Of a stretch of 19,446 nucleotides of DNA, positions 7,708 to 14,339 are shown piece after piece (the stretch's first letter is position 1; every line of letters begins with the position of its first letter). The position numbers and the translations under genes were made by a program. The notes below the pieces were generated by a model. That model searched no databases. It was not told the origin of the DNA and worked only from the letters and a program-made list of their open reading frames with translations. Location of the stretch: positions 1 to 19,446 of the forward strand of contig JAKQEZ010000587.1 of assembly GCA_029558435.1 (NCBI GenBank), read 5' to 3'. Source of the DNA: Bacteroidota bacterium (lineage in GTDB: Bacteria > Bacteroidota > Bacteroidia > Flavobacteriales > Crocinitomicaceae).

Positions 7708-7741
7708 CAAATATATTGTTTAAAGTTTAAATAAGCTCAAA
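7708..7741 (-). promoter_or_regulatory. Promoter of the T9SS-secreted protein gene
   Basis: On the minus strand TTTG (7741-7738) is followed after 22 nt by TATATTTG (7715-7708), an exact -7 consensus match. The spacing is slightly long. The -7 element lies 25 nt upstream of the ATG at 7683. Bases 7742-7823 upstream of it hold nothing else I can identify. Confidence 0.5.
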
Positions 7742-7823
7742 ATACCAATAAAATCAACGGTTTTTAAAGTAAACGAAAAGAAATTAACAATCATTTTTGC
7801 TTTGAAAAACAAGAAAATGTGTG

Positions 7824-8011
7824 ATTTTTAAACCGTTACAACCAATTCATCCAACAATTCAGCGCATCGGTAAACATGTGAAAGAGCAAGCCACCGCAAA
7901 TTATTTTTAACCAAAAGTTTTTTAGGGTAATCAACCCGATGGCATAAACCAAAATAGCAAAATAGTAGTGGAGTGGATGAAAACCTATGCGGCACCGATT
8001 GGGGTCAAAAA
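7824..8011. repeat. Direct repeat copy A (188 bp), left flank of the PIN toxin-antitoxin module
   Basis: This segment matches 8840-9027 base for base with a constant offset of 1,016 nt, no gaps and nine mismatches (7830, 7859, 7893, 7904, 7910, 7948, 7966, 7984, 7991), about 95% identity. Similarity ends abruptly after ggggtcaaaaa at 8011 and just before the T run at 7825. It contains the 3' half of a DUF6122 gene. Confidence 0.95.
7836..8011 (-). pseudogene. Truncated DUF6122 3' fragment
   Basis: This stretch encodes a minus-strand copy of the last 57 codons plus stop of the intact DUF6122 gene at 8852-9196 (residues 58-114). The 5' half, with the start codon and the DLDHL motif, is missing; upstream of 8012 the frame runs into unrelated AT-rich promoter DNA without an ATG. 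Seven of the eight coding differences from the intact gene change the residue (S64R, D66G, S72Y, A78V, I91L, L93I, D108N) and one is silent (7893). The frame is still open, so the truncation is fairly recent or the fragment derives from a diverged allele. It is not expected to be expressed. Confidence 0.85.
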
Positions 8012-8036
8012 TAAATAATATTCCACCATTAATTAT

Positions 8037-8071
8037 TTTTACGTGATATTTTATTATATTTGTACGTAAAA
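8037..8071. promoter_or_regulatory. Inverted-repeat operator around the promoter of the PIN toxin-antitoxin module
   Basis: A perfect 8-bp inverted repeat, TTTTACGT (8037-8044) and ACGTAAAA (8064-8071), brackets the -7 element. It is the obvious candidate for autoregulation by the antitoxin upstream of 8079. That the antitoxin binds here is inferred from how such modules usually work. Confidence 0.6.
8055..8062 (+). promoter_or_regulatory. -7 element of the PIN toxin-antitoxin module
   Basis: TATATTTG is an exact match to the Bacteroidota -7 consensus, 16 nt upstream of the antitoxin ATG. The extended string TATATTTGTAC is identical to that in the yefM promoter. No clear -33 TTG is visible; the region upstream is only A/T-rich. 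Confidence 0.6.
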
Positions 8072-8078
8072 TGTAGTT

Positions 8079-8324
8079 ATGAATACTAAGTTGACTTTAA
8101 ATCTTGACAAAAGCATTATTGAAAATGCTAAAGTTTATGCGAAAAACAATAAAATAAGTCTTTCAAAATTAATTGAAAGTTACTTAAATTCATTGACTTA
8201 TAAGAATAATAAAAAAATGGAAGTGAGCCCATTAGTTGAAAGCTTAACTGGTGTAATTCCTGAAAACTCTGGAGAAAATGACAAAGATGATTATTTTGAA
8301 TATTTAAGCAAAAAGTACGAATAA
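8079..8324 (+). CDS. DUF6364-family antitoxin (ribbon-helix-helix-like)
   Basis: The 81-residue protein has an N-terminal strand KLTLNLDKSIIENAKVYAKNNKISLSKLIESYL, typical of DUF6364 and ribbon-helix-helix DNA-binding antitoxins (strand about 3-9, helices about 11-23 and 27-39). An acidic tail (PENSGENDKDDYFEYLSKKYE) follows and should contact the toxin. Its TAA overlaps the toxin ATG by one base (TAATG), so the pair is translationally coupled. A promoter with an inverted-repeat operator lies directly upstream. Base composition is clearly more A-rich than in the neighbouring housekeeping genes. The module is enclosed by direct repeats of the DUF6122 3' half, which points to acquisition. Confidence 0.88.
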   Translation: MNTKLTLNLDKSIIENAKVYAKNNKISLSKLIESYLNSLTYKNNKKMEVSPLVESLTGVIPENSGENDKDDYFEYLSKKYE

Positions 8325-8728
8325 TGAACAGAGTTTTTGTTGATACAAATATCATATTGGATCTATTAGAAAAAAGAGCAGACTTTTATGAAGAAGCACA
8401 AGAGCTTTTTACATTAGCTGATAGAAATGAAATCAAACTTTATGTTTCTGCACTAACTATTGCAAATGTTCATTTTTTGCTTTACAGACATTTAAAAATG
8501 GAAGCAAGAAAAGTCTTGTCAAAATTCAAAGTTCTTGTTGAAGTACTTCCAACTACTGATAAAATACTAGATTTAGCATTAACTTCTAATCAAAAAGATT
8601 TTGAAGACGCCATTCAATATTACACAGCAATAGAATTTGGAATGGAAATCATTATAACTAGAAATAAAAAAGATTTTAAAAACCTAAATTTACCTATTTT
8701 AACCGCTAAAGAATTTATGAATCGATAA
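8324..8728 (+). CDS. PIN-domain ribonuclease toxin
   Basis: The 134-residue PIN (VapC-like) protein would cut RNA using metal ions held by clustered acidic residues. Seen in the sequence are the first aspartate in FVDTNIILDLL (D7, with N9 and D13), the third in DFEDAIQYYTA (D95), and the last in ITRNKKDF (D117). The position that is usually Glu in the SxxTxxE helix reads SALTIANVHFLL (N48), a variation I believe is common in Bacteroidota PIN toxins but which removes one canonical acid. It partners the DUF6364 antitoxin directly upstream with a one-base overlap. The frame is intact. The specific RNA target is unknown. Confidence 0.92.
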   Translation: MNRVFVDTNIILDLLEKRADFYEEAQELFTLADRNEIKLYVSALTIANVHFLLYRHLKMEARKVLSKFKVLVEVLPTTDKILDLALTSNQKDFEDAIQYYTAIEFGMEIIITRNKKDFKNLNLPILTAKEFMNR

Positions 8729-8822
8729 TTGTGGCGTCGCACAACATATAAGACTTAAACACTTCGTAGCGCAGTTCGGTTTAAGTTTGAGTTGATAGAA
8801 TCGGAGCGGTCATCAATCAACT
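8729..8822. other. Hairpin-rich non-coding segment downstream of the PIN toxin
   Basis: Three inverted repeats are packed into 94 nt: TTGTG (8729-8733) with CACAA (8740-8744); ACTTAAAC (8753-8760) with GTTTAAGT (8779-8786); AGTTGAT (8790-8796) with ATCAACT (8816-8822). By my count it is about 43% G+C, well above the flanking toxin genes. The central hairpin can be extended by CAAC (8742-8745) pairing with GTTG (8791-8794), giving an attC-like outline of about 60 nt, but the flanking core boxes do not match the integron consensus well. No T run follows, so it is not an ordinary terminator. It has no coding potential that I recognise. Confidence 0.5.
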
Positions 8823-8839
8823 ATGGGGTTTCAATAAAA

Positions 8840-9027
8840 ATTTTTTAACCGTTACAACCAATTCATCCAACAATCCAGCGCATCGGTAAACATGTGAAAG
8901 AGCAAGCCGCCGCAAATTAGTTTTATCCAAAAGTTTTTTAGGGTAATCAACCCGATGGCATAAGCCAAAATAGCAAAATAGGAGTGGAGTGGATGAAAAT
9001 CTATGCTGCACCGATTGGGGTCAAAAA
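8840..9027. repeat. Direct repeat copy B (188 bp), within the intact DUF6122 gene
   Basis: This is the partner of 7824-8011, covering the DUF6122 stop codon, its last 57 codons and 12 nt downstream. It forms the right flank of the PIN toxin-antitoxin module. Together the two copies define a 1,016-bp repeat period. Confidence 0.95.
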
Positions 9028-9196
9028 GTGGTGTTGCCCATAAATGATCCAAATCTACCAACATTGTTGCCCACAAAACTAGGGTAACTTTTAGCCATTG
9101 AGCTTTAAAAAAATGCCGCGCAACAAAAATTGGAACAATAAAATGCAACGAGTAATGGACGCAATTTTGAAATGTAGACCAATAAATCGACTCCAT
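8852..9196 (-). CDS. DUF6122 family membrane protein (YdjM-like)
   Basis: The 114-residue protein has three to four hydrophobic segments (about residues 16-30, 36-50, 73-86 and 90-103). Conserved family features are FQNCVHYSLHF near the N-terminus, VDLDHLWATP (47-56), the FDPNRCSIDFHPLHSY block (58-73) and LLFHMFTDALDCW. Aspartates and histidines in DLDHL, HPLH and HM.TD resemble the metal-binding pattern of YdjM/DUF457 membrane hydrolases, but no activity is established. It starts 10 nt after the DUF7935 stop, so the two probably form one operon. Its 3' half is duplicated at 7824-8011. The copy here is complete and is the only one with a start codon. Confidence 0.88.
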   Translation of the reverse strand: MESIYWSTFQNCVHYSLHFIVPIFVARHFFKAQWLKVTLVLWATMLVDLDHLWATPLFDPNRCSIDFHPLHSYFAILAYAIGLITLKNFWIKLICGGLLFHMFTDALDCWMNWL

Positions 9197-9206
9197 TTAC
9201 GAACAG

Positions 9207-9758
9207 TTAGAACAACTTTTGCAAGTCTTCTTTTAATGCTTTTACGGTAATTTCTGAAGGCAACTCACCAATTTCGGCAACTAATTCAAAGATTTTAGCA
9301 GCCAAATCCGTACTCATGGAAGTAACGCTCATTTGTTGCCCAGCAATATTGATGATTTTTATGGTTTCTTCTTTCGAATTTTTTACCATTTCCCACATCG
9401 CAGGGGATACAAATAATTGTTGTGCAACGTTGTGATCGTATTCTTCTCGGATGGTTTTTAACAACTCGGTTTGGTAAACAGCCGAAGGCAACGCCGGATT
9501 GATGGTGCGCATAATCAAACTGTTGGGATGAATGCGTTCCATTAACAAAACTGCACGTTGGTAAGCTTCTACACGATTGGGTAAAAAATATTCTTGTCGT
9601 TGTTTTTTTAATTCGCTTTGCACGTTGTGAAACTGACTGTTCAACTCGCGTTCTGTTTGTTTTCTTAAAAAAAGAATAGTTGTCATCAACACCGCTCCAG
9701 CTGGTAAAGTAATCAACGCTACATAAAAAATAATATCTTCCCAATTCATATCCGTCAT
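9207..9758 (-). CDS. DUF7935 family membrane-anchored protein
   Basis: The 183-residue protein has one N-terminal hydrophobic segment (about residues 10-30), then a charged, probably coiled-coil stretch with RKQTERELNSQF and SELKKQRQEYFLPNRVEAYQRAVLLMERI, and a helical C-terminal domain with EYDHNVAQQLFVSPAMW and VKALKEDLQKLF. The LP.RVEAYQR..L..ERI block is what I recognise from this Bacteroidota-specific family of unknown function. I took the ATG at 9758 (MTDMNWED); the open frame further upstream has only a TTG at 9806 as a start, and an ATG at 9749 is a possible alternative. It is upstream of DUF6122 with a 10-nt gap and divergent from the symporter gene. Confidence 0.8.
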   Translation of the reverse strand: MTDMNWEDIIFYVALITLPAGAVLMTTILFLRKQTERELNSQFHNVQSELKKQRQEYFLPNRVEAYQRAVLLMERIHPNSLIMRTINPALPSAVYQTELLKTIREEYDHNVAQQLFVSPAMWEMVKNSKEETIKIINIAGQQMSVTSMSTDLAAKIFELVAEIGELPSEITVKALKEDLQKLF

Positions 9759-9858
9759 TTGTTTTTCTGCAACGAAAATAGAATTTTCTATTGAAATAGC
9801 ATTCAATTCAATTTAAAACTACAATGATTTTTGTATTTTCACCCCCAAAAAGAAATTT

Positions 9859-11364
9859 ATGACACCAACTTATATCGTTTCGATTTTATCCATATACTTT
9901 CTTATTTTGATTTTGATTTCCTATTTCACGTCAAAAGGAGCAGATACCGAAACATTTTTCACTGGTCACCGCCAAAATAAATGGTATTTAGTAGCATTTG
10001 GAATGATAGGAACGTCATTGTCGGGAGTTACATTTATTTCTGTTCCAGGCACCATGATCAATGATGGAATGGGATATTATCAAGTGGTTTTGGGGTATAT
10101 TGTTGGTTATGTGGTGATTGCACAAGTGTTGATGCCCTTGTATTATCGAATGCAAGTAACCTCTATTTACGAATATTTGGAAGAACGTTTTGGCTATATC
10201 AGCTATAAAACCGGAGCAAGTTATTTCATGTTATCGCGCACCTTGGGCTCTGCCATTCGCTTGTTTTTGGCTACCGAAGTGCTGCATTTGTTTTTATTTG
10301 GCCCGATGAATGTTCCCTACTGGGTAACGGCCGTTGTTACGCTCTTACTCATTTGGATTTATACGTTTAAAGGAGGCATTAAAACAATTGTAATTACTGA
10401 TACTTTTCAAACTTTTTTCTTAATCAGTGCGGTAATTATTTGCACCATCGTCATTGCACAAGCTTTAAATGTTGATTTTTCAGGTTTGTACAATAAAATT
10501 GCAGCTACAACCACCAACAACGGACATTCAATGGCTAAGATTTTATTTTTTGACGATCCCAACTCTAAACTTTTCTTTCCTAAACAATTCTTTGGAGGAA
10601 TGTTCATCGCAATTGCAATGACGGGACTTGATCAAGATATGATGCAAAAAAATCTATCGTGCAAAAACATCAAGGATGCTCAAAAAAATATGTATTCGTT
10701 TACAACTATTTTAGTAATAACCAATTTCTTGTTTTTATTGTTGGGTGGTGCTTTGTATGTTTATGCGTTTGAAATGGGGGTGGATTTACCAATGAAAGGC
10801 GATAAAATCATCACCGACTATGTGTTTCCTTCGCTTGCGTTGAACAATTTTGGGCTGGTGGCCGGAACTTTTTTCTTACTCGGAATTACCGCTTCATCGT
10901 ATGCATCAGCAGATAGTGCACTAACGGCATTAACAACGGGTTTCTGTATCGATTTTCTTAACTTCAAAAAACGCGAAGAAAAAGAACGTCAACGTTTGAA
11001 ATTAATTGTGCACATTGGATTTTCTGTAGTGTTTTTGCTCATTATTTTAGGAACACGTTGGTACATTCAAAAAAATCCTGGAACTGATTTAATAGGATTG
11101 ATTTTAACCTTAGCAGGATACACTTATGGTCCACTGTTGGGACTATTTTTCTTTGGGATATTAACCAAAAGAAAGATGAAAGAAGTGTTGGTGCCTGTGG
11201 TTTGCATTCTTGTACCTCTAATTTGCTATATCTTAGATAAAAATTCTGTTCAATGGCTCAATGGTTACCGTTTTGGCTACGAAATGCTTATTTTGAATGG
11301 ATTGCTTACTTTTGGAGGATTGTATTTGATTTCCAATAAACCAATAAAAACAAACGAACAATGA
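9859..11364 (+). CDS. Sodium:solute symporter (SSS family)
   Basis: The 501-residue integral membrane protein has about 13 hydrophobic helices. The first covers residues 3-22. The SSS hallmarks are present: TSLSGVTFISVPG (about 51-63), the R-rich RMQVTSIYEYLEERFG, TDTFQTFFLIS near 180, and a cytoplasmic loop FLNFKKREEKERQRLK around 370. These carriers couple Na+ entry to uptake of sugars, sialic acid, amino acids or similar. The substrate is not readable from sequence. The gene overlaps the next one by 4 nt (ATGA), so the carrier is co-translated with a GlmU-like sugar nucleotidyltransferase, which weakly favours a sugar-type substrate. Confidence 0.93.
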   Translation: MTPTYIVSILSIYFLILILISYFTSKGADTETFFTGHRQNKWYLVAFGMIGTSLSGVTFISVPGTMINDGMGYYQVVLGYIVGYVVIAQVLMPLYYRMQVTSIYEYLEERFGYISYKTGASYFMLSRTLGSAIRLFLATEVLHLFLFGPMNVPYWVTAVVTLLLIWIYTFKGGIKTIVITDTFQTFFLISAVIICTIVIAQALNVDFSGLYNKIAATTTNNGHSMAKILFFDDPNSKLFFPKQFFGGMFIAIAMTGLDQDMMQKNLSCKNIKDAQKNMYSFTTILVITNFLFLLLGGALYVYAFEMGVDLPMKGDKIITDYVFPSLALNNFGLVAGTFFLLGITASSYASADSALTALTTGFCIDFLNFKKREEKERQRLKLIVHIGFSVVFLLIILGTRWYIQKNPGTDLIGLILTLAGYTYGPLLGLFFFGILTKRKMKEVLVPVVCILVPLICYILDKNSVQWLNGYRFGYEMLILNGLLTFGGLYLISNKPIKTNEQ

Positions 11365-12494
11365 AAATTGCTTTAGCCGATAATGGATTGCACAAACGTT
11401 TTGCACCGCTAACATTAACCCGACCAGTTGGCGATTTGCGTATTGGAATTTTAACCAACACCGAACGTTGGAAGTTACTTGCCAATGCCAACATCTATTA
11501 CCAAACAGAAACTTATTTGCAAGGAAAATTTCCTGCAACCAATGATTGGGATATTTTGGTAAATGCAGCGTTAATTCCGTCTAAAGAAATTGCACAAGCC
11601 ATACTCACCTTGCCGGATAATGCTGCTTTGTATTACAACGATGTTGAATTGGCACGCAAAGGAAATGGTAGTGATAAAAATGAATGGTTGGGAAGTCAAC
11701 CGTTGATTATTAGTCAGCGTTGGCACTTGTATCAACTCAATGATGAGGCGCTAAAGCAAGATTTTACCTTGATAACTAAAGGAAGAACAAGTCAGCCAAT
11801 TTCTTCTACCAATACCATTATTGGCAATCCTGCACATATTTTTTTAGAAGAAGGAGCCACCGTTGAAGCTTGTATTTTGAACACCAATGCCGGACCAATT
11901 TATGTTGGCAAAGATGCCGAAATTATGGAAGGATGTATTGTTCGTGGTGGTTTGGCAATGGGAGAACACAGCGCATTGAAGTTGGGAACAAAAGTGTATG
12001 GTGCTGTAACCCTCGGACCACATTGCAAAGTTGGAGGAGAAGTAAACAATGTTGTTTTTCAATCGTATTCCAACAAAGGGCACGACGGATTTTTGGGCAA
12101 TGCCTTGATTGGTGAATGGTGCAACTTGGGGGCCGATACCAATACGTCCAACTTGAAAAACAATTATGGCAATGTTTCCACTTATTCCTATGAAGCAGGC
12201 AAAGAAGTAAAAACCGACATTCAATTTATGGGAGTGTGCATGGGCGATCATTCCAAATGTGGCATTAACACCATGTTCAATACGGCAACGGTTGTTGGCG
12301 TTTCGTGCAATGTTTTTGGAGGTGATTTTCCTTCCAAGTTTATTCCTTCGTTTTCATGGGGCGGACAAACAATTGTGCCGTTTAAATTTGAAAAAGCAGT
12401 TGAATATTCCAACAACATGATGGAACGTAGAGGCTTACAGTTAACCACCGATGAGGTTGCAATTTTAAAGCATATTTGCGATAACAATTGGTAA
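11361..12494 (+). CDS. GlmU-like putative sugar nucleotidyltransferase (Bacteroidota alternative form)
   Basis: The 377-residue protein has the LTRPVGDLRIGILTNTERW motif (about 19-37) typical of the Bacteroidota GlmU-like family. A left-handed beta-helix of hexapeptide repeats (about 155-330, with runs such as EACILNTNAGPIYVGKDAEI and CIVRGGLAMGEHSAL) follows. In classical GlmU the N-domain transfers uridylyl groups and the beta-helix acetylates glucosamine-1-phosphate. The N-domain here is shorter and diverged, lacking the usual LAAGxGTRM signature, so a role in UDP-GlcNAc synthesis is family-based inference. Start overlaps the symporter stop by 4 nt. The stop is only 3 nt from the stop of the convergent kinase gene, with no visible terminator. 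Confidence 0.87.
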   Translation: MKIALADNGLHKRFAPLTLTRPVGDLRIGILTNTERWKLLANANIYYQTETYLQGKFPATNDWDILVNAALIPSKEIAQAILTLPDNAALYYNDVELARKGNGSDKNEWLGSQPLIISQRWHLYQLNDEALKQDFTLITKGRTSQPISSTNTIIGNPAHIFLEEGATVEACILNTNAGPIYVGKDAEIMEGCIVRGGLAMGEHSALKLGTKVYGAVTLGPHCKVGGEVNNVVFQSYSNKGHDGFLGNALIGEWCNLGADTNTSNLKNNYGNVSTYSYEAGKEVKTDIQFMGVCMGDHSKCGINTMFNTATVVGVSCNVFGGDFPSKFIPSFSWGGQTIVPFKFEKAVEYSNNMMERRGLQLTTDEVAILKHICDNNW

Positions 12495-12497
12495 TTC

Positions 12498-13370
12498 TTA
12501 CCAAAACCAACGTTTTTGTTTGATTTGTTGCAAGGCTTCAACCAATTCGTGAGAGGAGGTAAATCTTTTATCAAACGATTGCAAGAGTAGTTGCTCCACC
12601 TCGTTGTCATCCATTAAATTAGGGGCTGTTCGCCATTGTGGTTTATGGCAAACTTTGCTCAACCATTGCATTAATTTTTTAGGCAAAGCATCGTGCTCGG
12701 GCAAGGGATGTGCCAATTGTAGGTTGGTAAAAACACTTGGATTGGGATGCGTTAGTGGCAATGAACCGGTCCACAACTGATAAACACTAATTCCCAACGC
12801 ATAAAAATCGGTAGTTGGATTGATTAAATGCAATTTATTGAGAATCAACTCTGGAGCAGCAAATCCCAACGGAAAAATTAAATTTCGTTCTTCCAATTGG
12901 TGCTGATTGATGGCCAATCCAAAATCAATAAGGTGTACGTTAAAGTCATCCAAAGTTCCTTCAATAATAAAATTAGAAGGTTTTATGTCGCAATGATAAA
13001 TAGCTTGTTGATGAATAAAATCAAGAAGTTCAACCGCCTTTTGCACAAATTGTTGGGTAAATGCTAATCGTTGTTTTTTAGAAACGCTTTTCCAAAATTC
13101 GGTCAAATTGATGCCGTTTTTATGGTTTAATAGCAACGAAAAACTGTCAGAAGTTTCATCTGTTGAACACACAAATGGCAATCCAGGATGTTGAAAAGAA
13201 AAATTCCCCTCATTTTTTAATTGTTGAATGGCGCGTTGCGTTACCTGTTGATAGTTGGCTTTTTTTAGAATGTATTTTTCGCCATCAGCAGATTCAAGCA
13301 AAAAAACATCGCCAAATTTCCGACGTTTGTTCTCTCCCAAAGGCACACAATTTTTTACAGACAACTTCAT
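12498..13370 (-). CDS. Hanks-type serine/threonine protein kinase
   Basis: The 290-residue cytoplasmic kinase has the standard catalytic elements: ATP lysine in KYILKK (K36 or K37), helix-C glutamate near E54, the catalytic loop YHCDIKPSNF (H126, D128, K130, N133), magnesium-binding DFG (D149-G151), and the APE motif in GFAAPELIL. The HCD variant of HRD keeps the catalytic Asp. The glycine-rich loop is poorly conserved (LGENKRRKFGDVF). There is no transmembrane segment and no sensor domain, unlike PknB-type kinases. I set the start at the ATG at 13370 because the longer frame would use a TTG at 13379. It is divergent from the BadF-like gene and its substrates are unknown; a SiaC-family phosphoprotein lies 1 kb away but on another unit. 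Confidence 0.93.
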   Translation of the reverse strand: MKLSVKNCVPLGENKRRKFGDVFLLESADGEKYILKKANYQQVTQRAIQQLKNEGNFSFQHPGLPFVCSTDETSDSFSLLLNHKNGINLTEFWKSVSKKQRLAFTQQFVQKAVELLDFIHQQAIYHCDIKPSNFIIEGTLDDFNVHLIDFGLAINQHQLEERNLIFPLGFAAPELILNKLHLINPTTDFYALGISVYQLWTGSLPLTHPNPSVFTNLQLAHPLPEHDALPKKLMQWLSKVCHKPQWRTAPNLMDDNEVEQLLLQSFDKRFTSSHELVEALQQIKQKRWFW

Positions 13371-13376
13371 AGCAAT

Positions 13377-13404
13377 CAAAAGTAATAAATTCTTAGTTTT
13401 GCAA
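13377..13404 (-). promoter_or_regulatory. Promoter of the Ser/Thr kinase gene
   Basis: On the minus strand TTG (13404-13402) is followed after 17 nt by TACTTTTG (13384-13377), an exact TAnnTTTG match. The predicted start of transcription is within a few bases of the ATG at 13370, so the mRNA would be nearly leaderless. Confidence 0.5.
13394..13401 (+). promoter_or_regulatory. -7 element of the BadF-like ATPase gene
   Basis: TAGTTTTG is an exact -7 consensus match, 29 nt upstream of the ATG at 13431. It points away from the kinase -7 element with 9 bp between them. No clear -33 element is visible. Confidence 0.4.
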
Positions 13405-13430
13405 GTAGTTGTATTTGCATTTGTTGTCCA

Positions 13431-14243
13431 ATGAAACGATTCATAAAAATTATTGCAGAAAGTGGTGGCACCAAAACCGATTGGTTAGCAAAGGATGAAA
13501 GTGGGCAGTTTATAACTTTTACAACCGTTTCGTACCATCCTGCCAATGTGAATGAGGCATTTATTGCAACACAAAAAAAAATTTGGGAACAATACGATTT
13601 ATCGCAAGCCGATTTACATTTTTATGGTTCGGGATGTTTGCAAGTTGCCAAGCAAGAAGAAATGAAACAGGTATTTCGTCAACTTGGTTTTTGCAATGCT
13701 ATCAGTGTTCAGTCGGATTTATTTGCTGCGTGGGATGCGGTAAACGGAGCTTCTGAAATGGTGGCAATTTGTGGAACGGGCAGTGTAGTTTTTAAAATAG
13801 AAAACAATCAAGTTGTTGAATTACGAGGCGGCTTAGGTTGGGAAAAAGGCGATGAAGGTAGTGGTTTTTATTTCGGGAAACTTTTGTTGAATGCTTTAAA
13901 GTCAGAAAATCGTTACCCAGAAATAGTGCAAAGCATTGAACAGTGGAAACCGTTGGAGGAATTGTGGAGCATGGAAAATACCGTAGCATCCAAAACCAAT
14001 TATGCCCAGCTTTCTAGTCTATTGTCAGATTTTCACAATCATCCGTTTGTTGCAAGCATCCATCAAGAAAATTGTAGGTTGTTTTTTGAAAATTATTGCC
14101 AAAATTGTTCTTCCATCAGTTTGGTGGGGAGTTATGCATTTTACTTGCAATCATTTTTCATGCAAGAAGCTGCTAAACGCAACATTACTATTGAAAAATT
14201 GGTGAAACGCCCGCTAGAAAATCTCTCAAAACAATTGATTTAA
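13431..14243 (+). CDS. BadF/BadG/BcrA/BcrD-type ATPase, N-acetylglucosamine kinase-like
   Basis: The 270-residue protein has the actin-like ATPase fold of the ASKHA superfamily. It shows phosphate-1 loop AESGGTKTDW (9-18), phosphate-2 region ICGTGSVVF (113-121), RGGLGWEKGDEGSGFYFGK (132-150) and a C-terminal adenosine motif SLVGSYAFYLQ. Members of this type include N-acetylglucosamine kinases, which would make GlcNAc-6-phosphate with ATP, and also activators of benzoyl-CoA reductase; those activators carry an iron-sulfur cysteine motif that is absent here. A small sugar kinase is therefore the better call. Proximity to a sugar-type symporter and a GlmU-like enzyme fits amino-sugar salvage, but this is inference. 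It is divergent from the Ser/Thr kinase gene, with 60 nt between the starts. Confidence 0.85.
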   Translation: MKRFIKIIAESGGTKTDWLAKDESGQFITFTTVSYHPANVNEAFIATQKKIWEQYDLSQADLHFYGSGCLQVAKQEEMKQVFRQLGFCNAISVQSDLFAAWDAVNGASEMVAICGTGSVVFKIENNQVVELRGGLGWEKGDEGSGFYFGKLLLNALKSENRYPEIVQSIEQWKPLEELWSMENTVASKTNYAQLSSLLSDFHNHPFVASIHQENCRLFFENYCQNCSSISLVGSYAFYLQSFFMQEAAKRNITIEKLVKRPLENLSKQLI

Positions 14244-14339
14244 GTCAGCAAAGGCTGTTTGATTTTTAACTTTTTTTACCAAATTCCTTTGTTTAATCAA
14301 AAATAAATCGCAATTTAGCACCTCTATCGCTAGAAAAAA

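Noticed and set aside
8729..8822. A genuine integron attC site
   Set aside because: The core boxes deviate from RYYYAAC and GTTRRRY, only four outer base pairs match, and no cassette boundary is seen on the left. I kept it only as a lead to test.
9295..9744. Long minus-strand open frame inside the DUF7935 gene
   Set aside because: It overlaps DUF7935 in another frame on the same strand, and its translation is rich in cysteine, histidine and basic residues with no family pattern. Similar long alternative frames opposite DUF2157, GlmU-like and carboxylase genes were dropped for the same reason.
9759..9806. N-terminal extension of the DUF7935 frame
   Set aside because: It would need a TTG start, while ATG codons exist at 9758 and 9749 just before the hydrophobic segment.
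14246..14280. Terminator after the BadF-like gene (CAGC-AAAG-GCTG followed by T-rich DNA)
   Set aside because: The stem has only four base pairs and the T run starts several bases away, so it is too weak to call.
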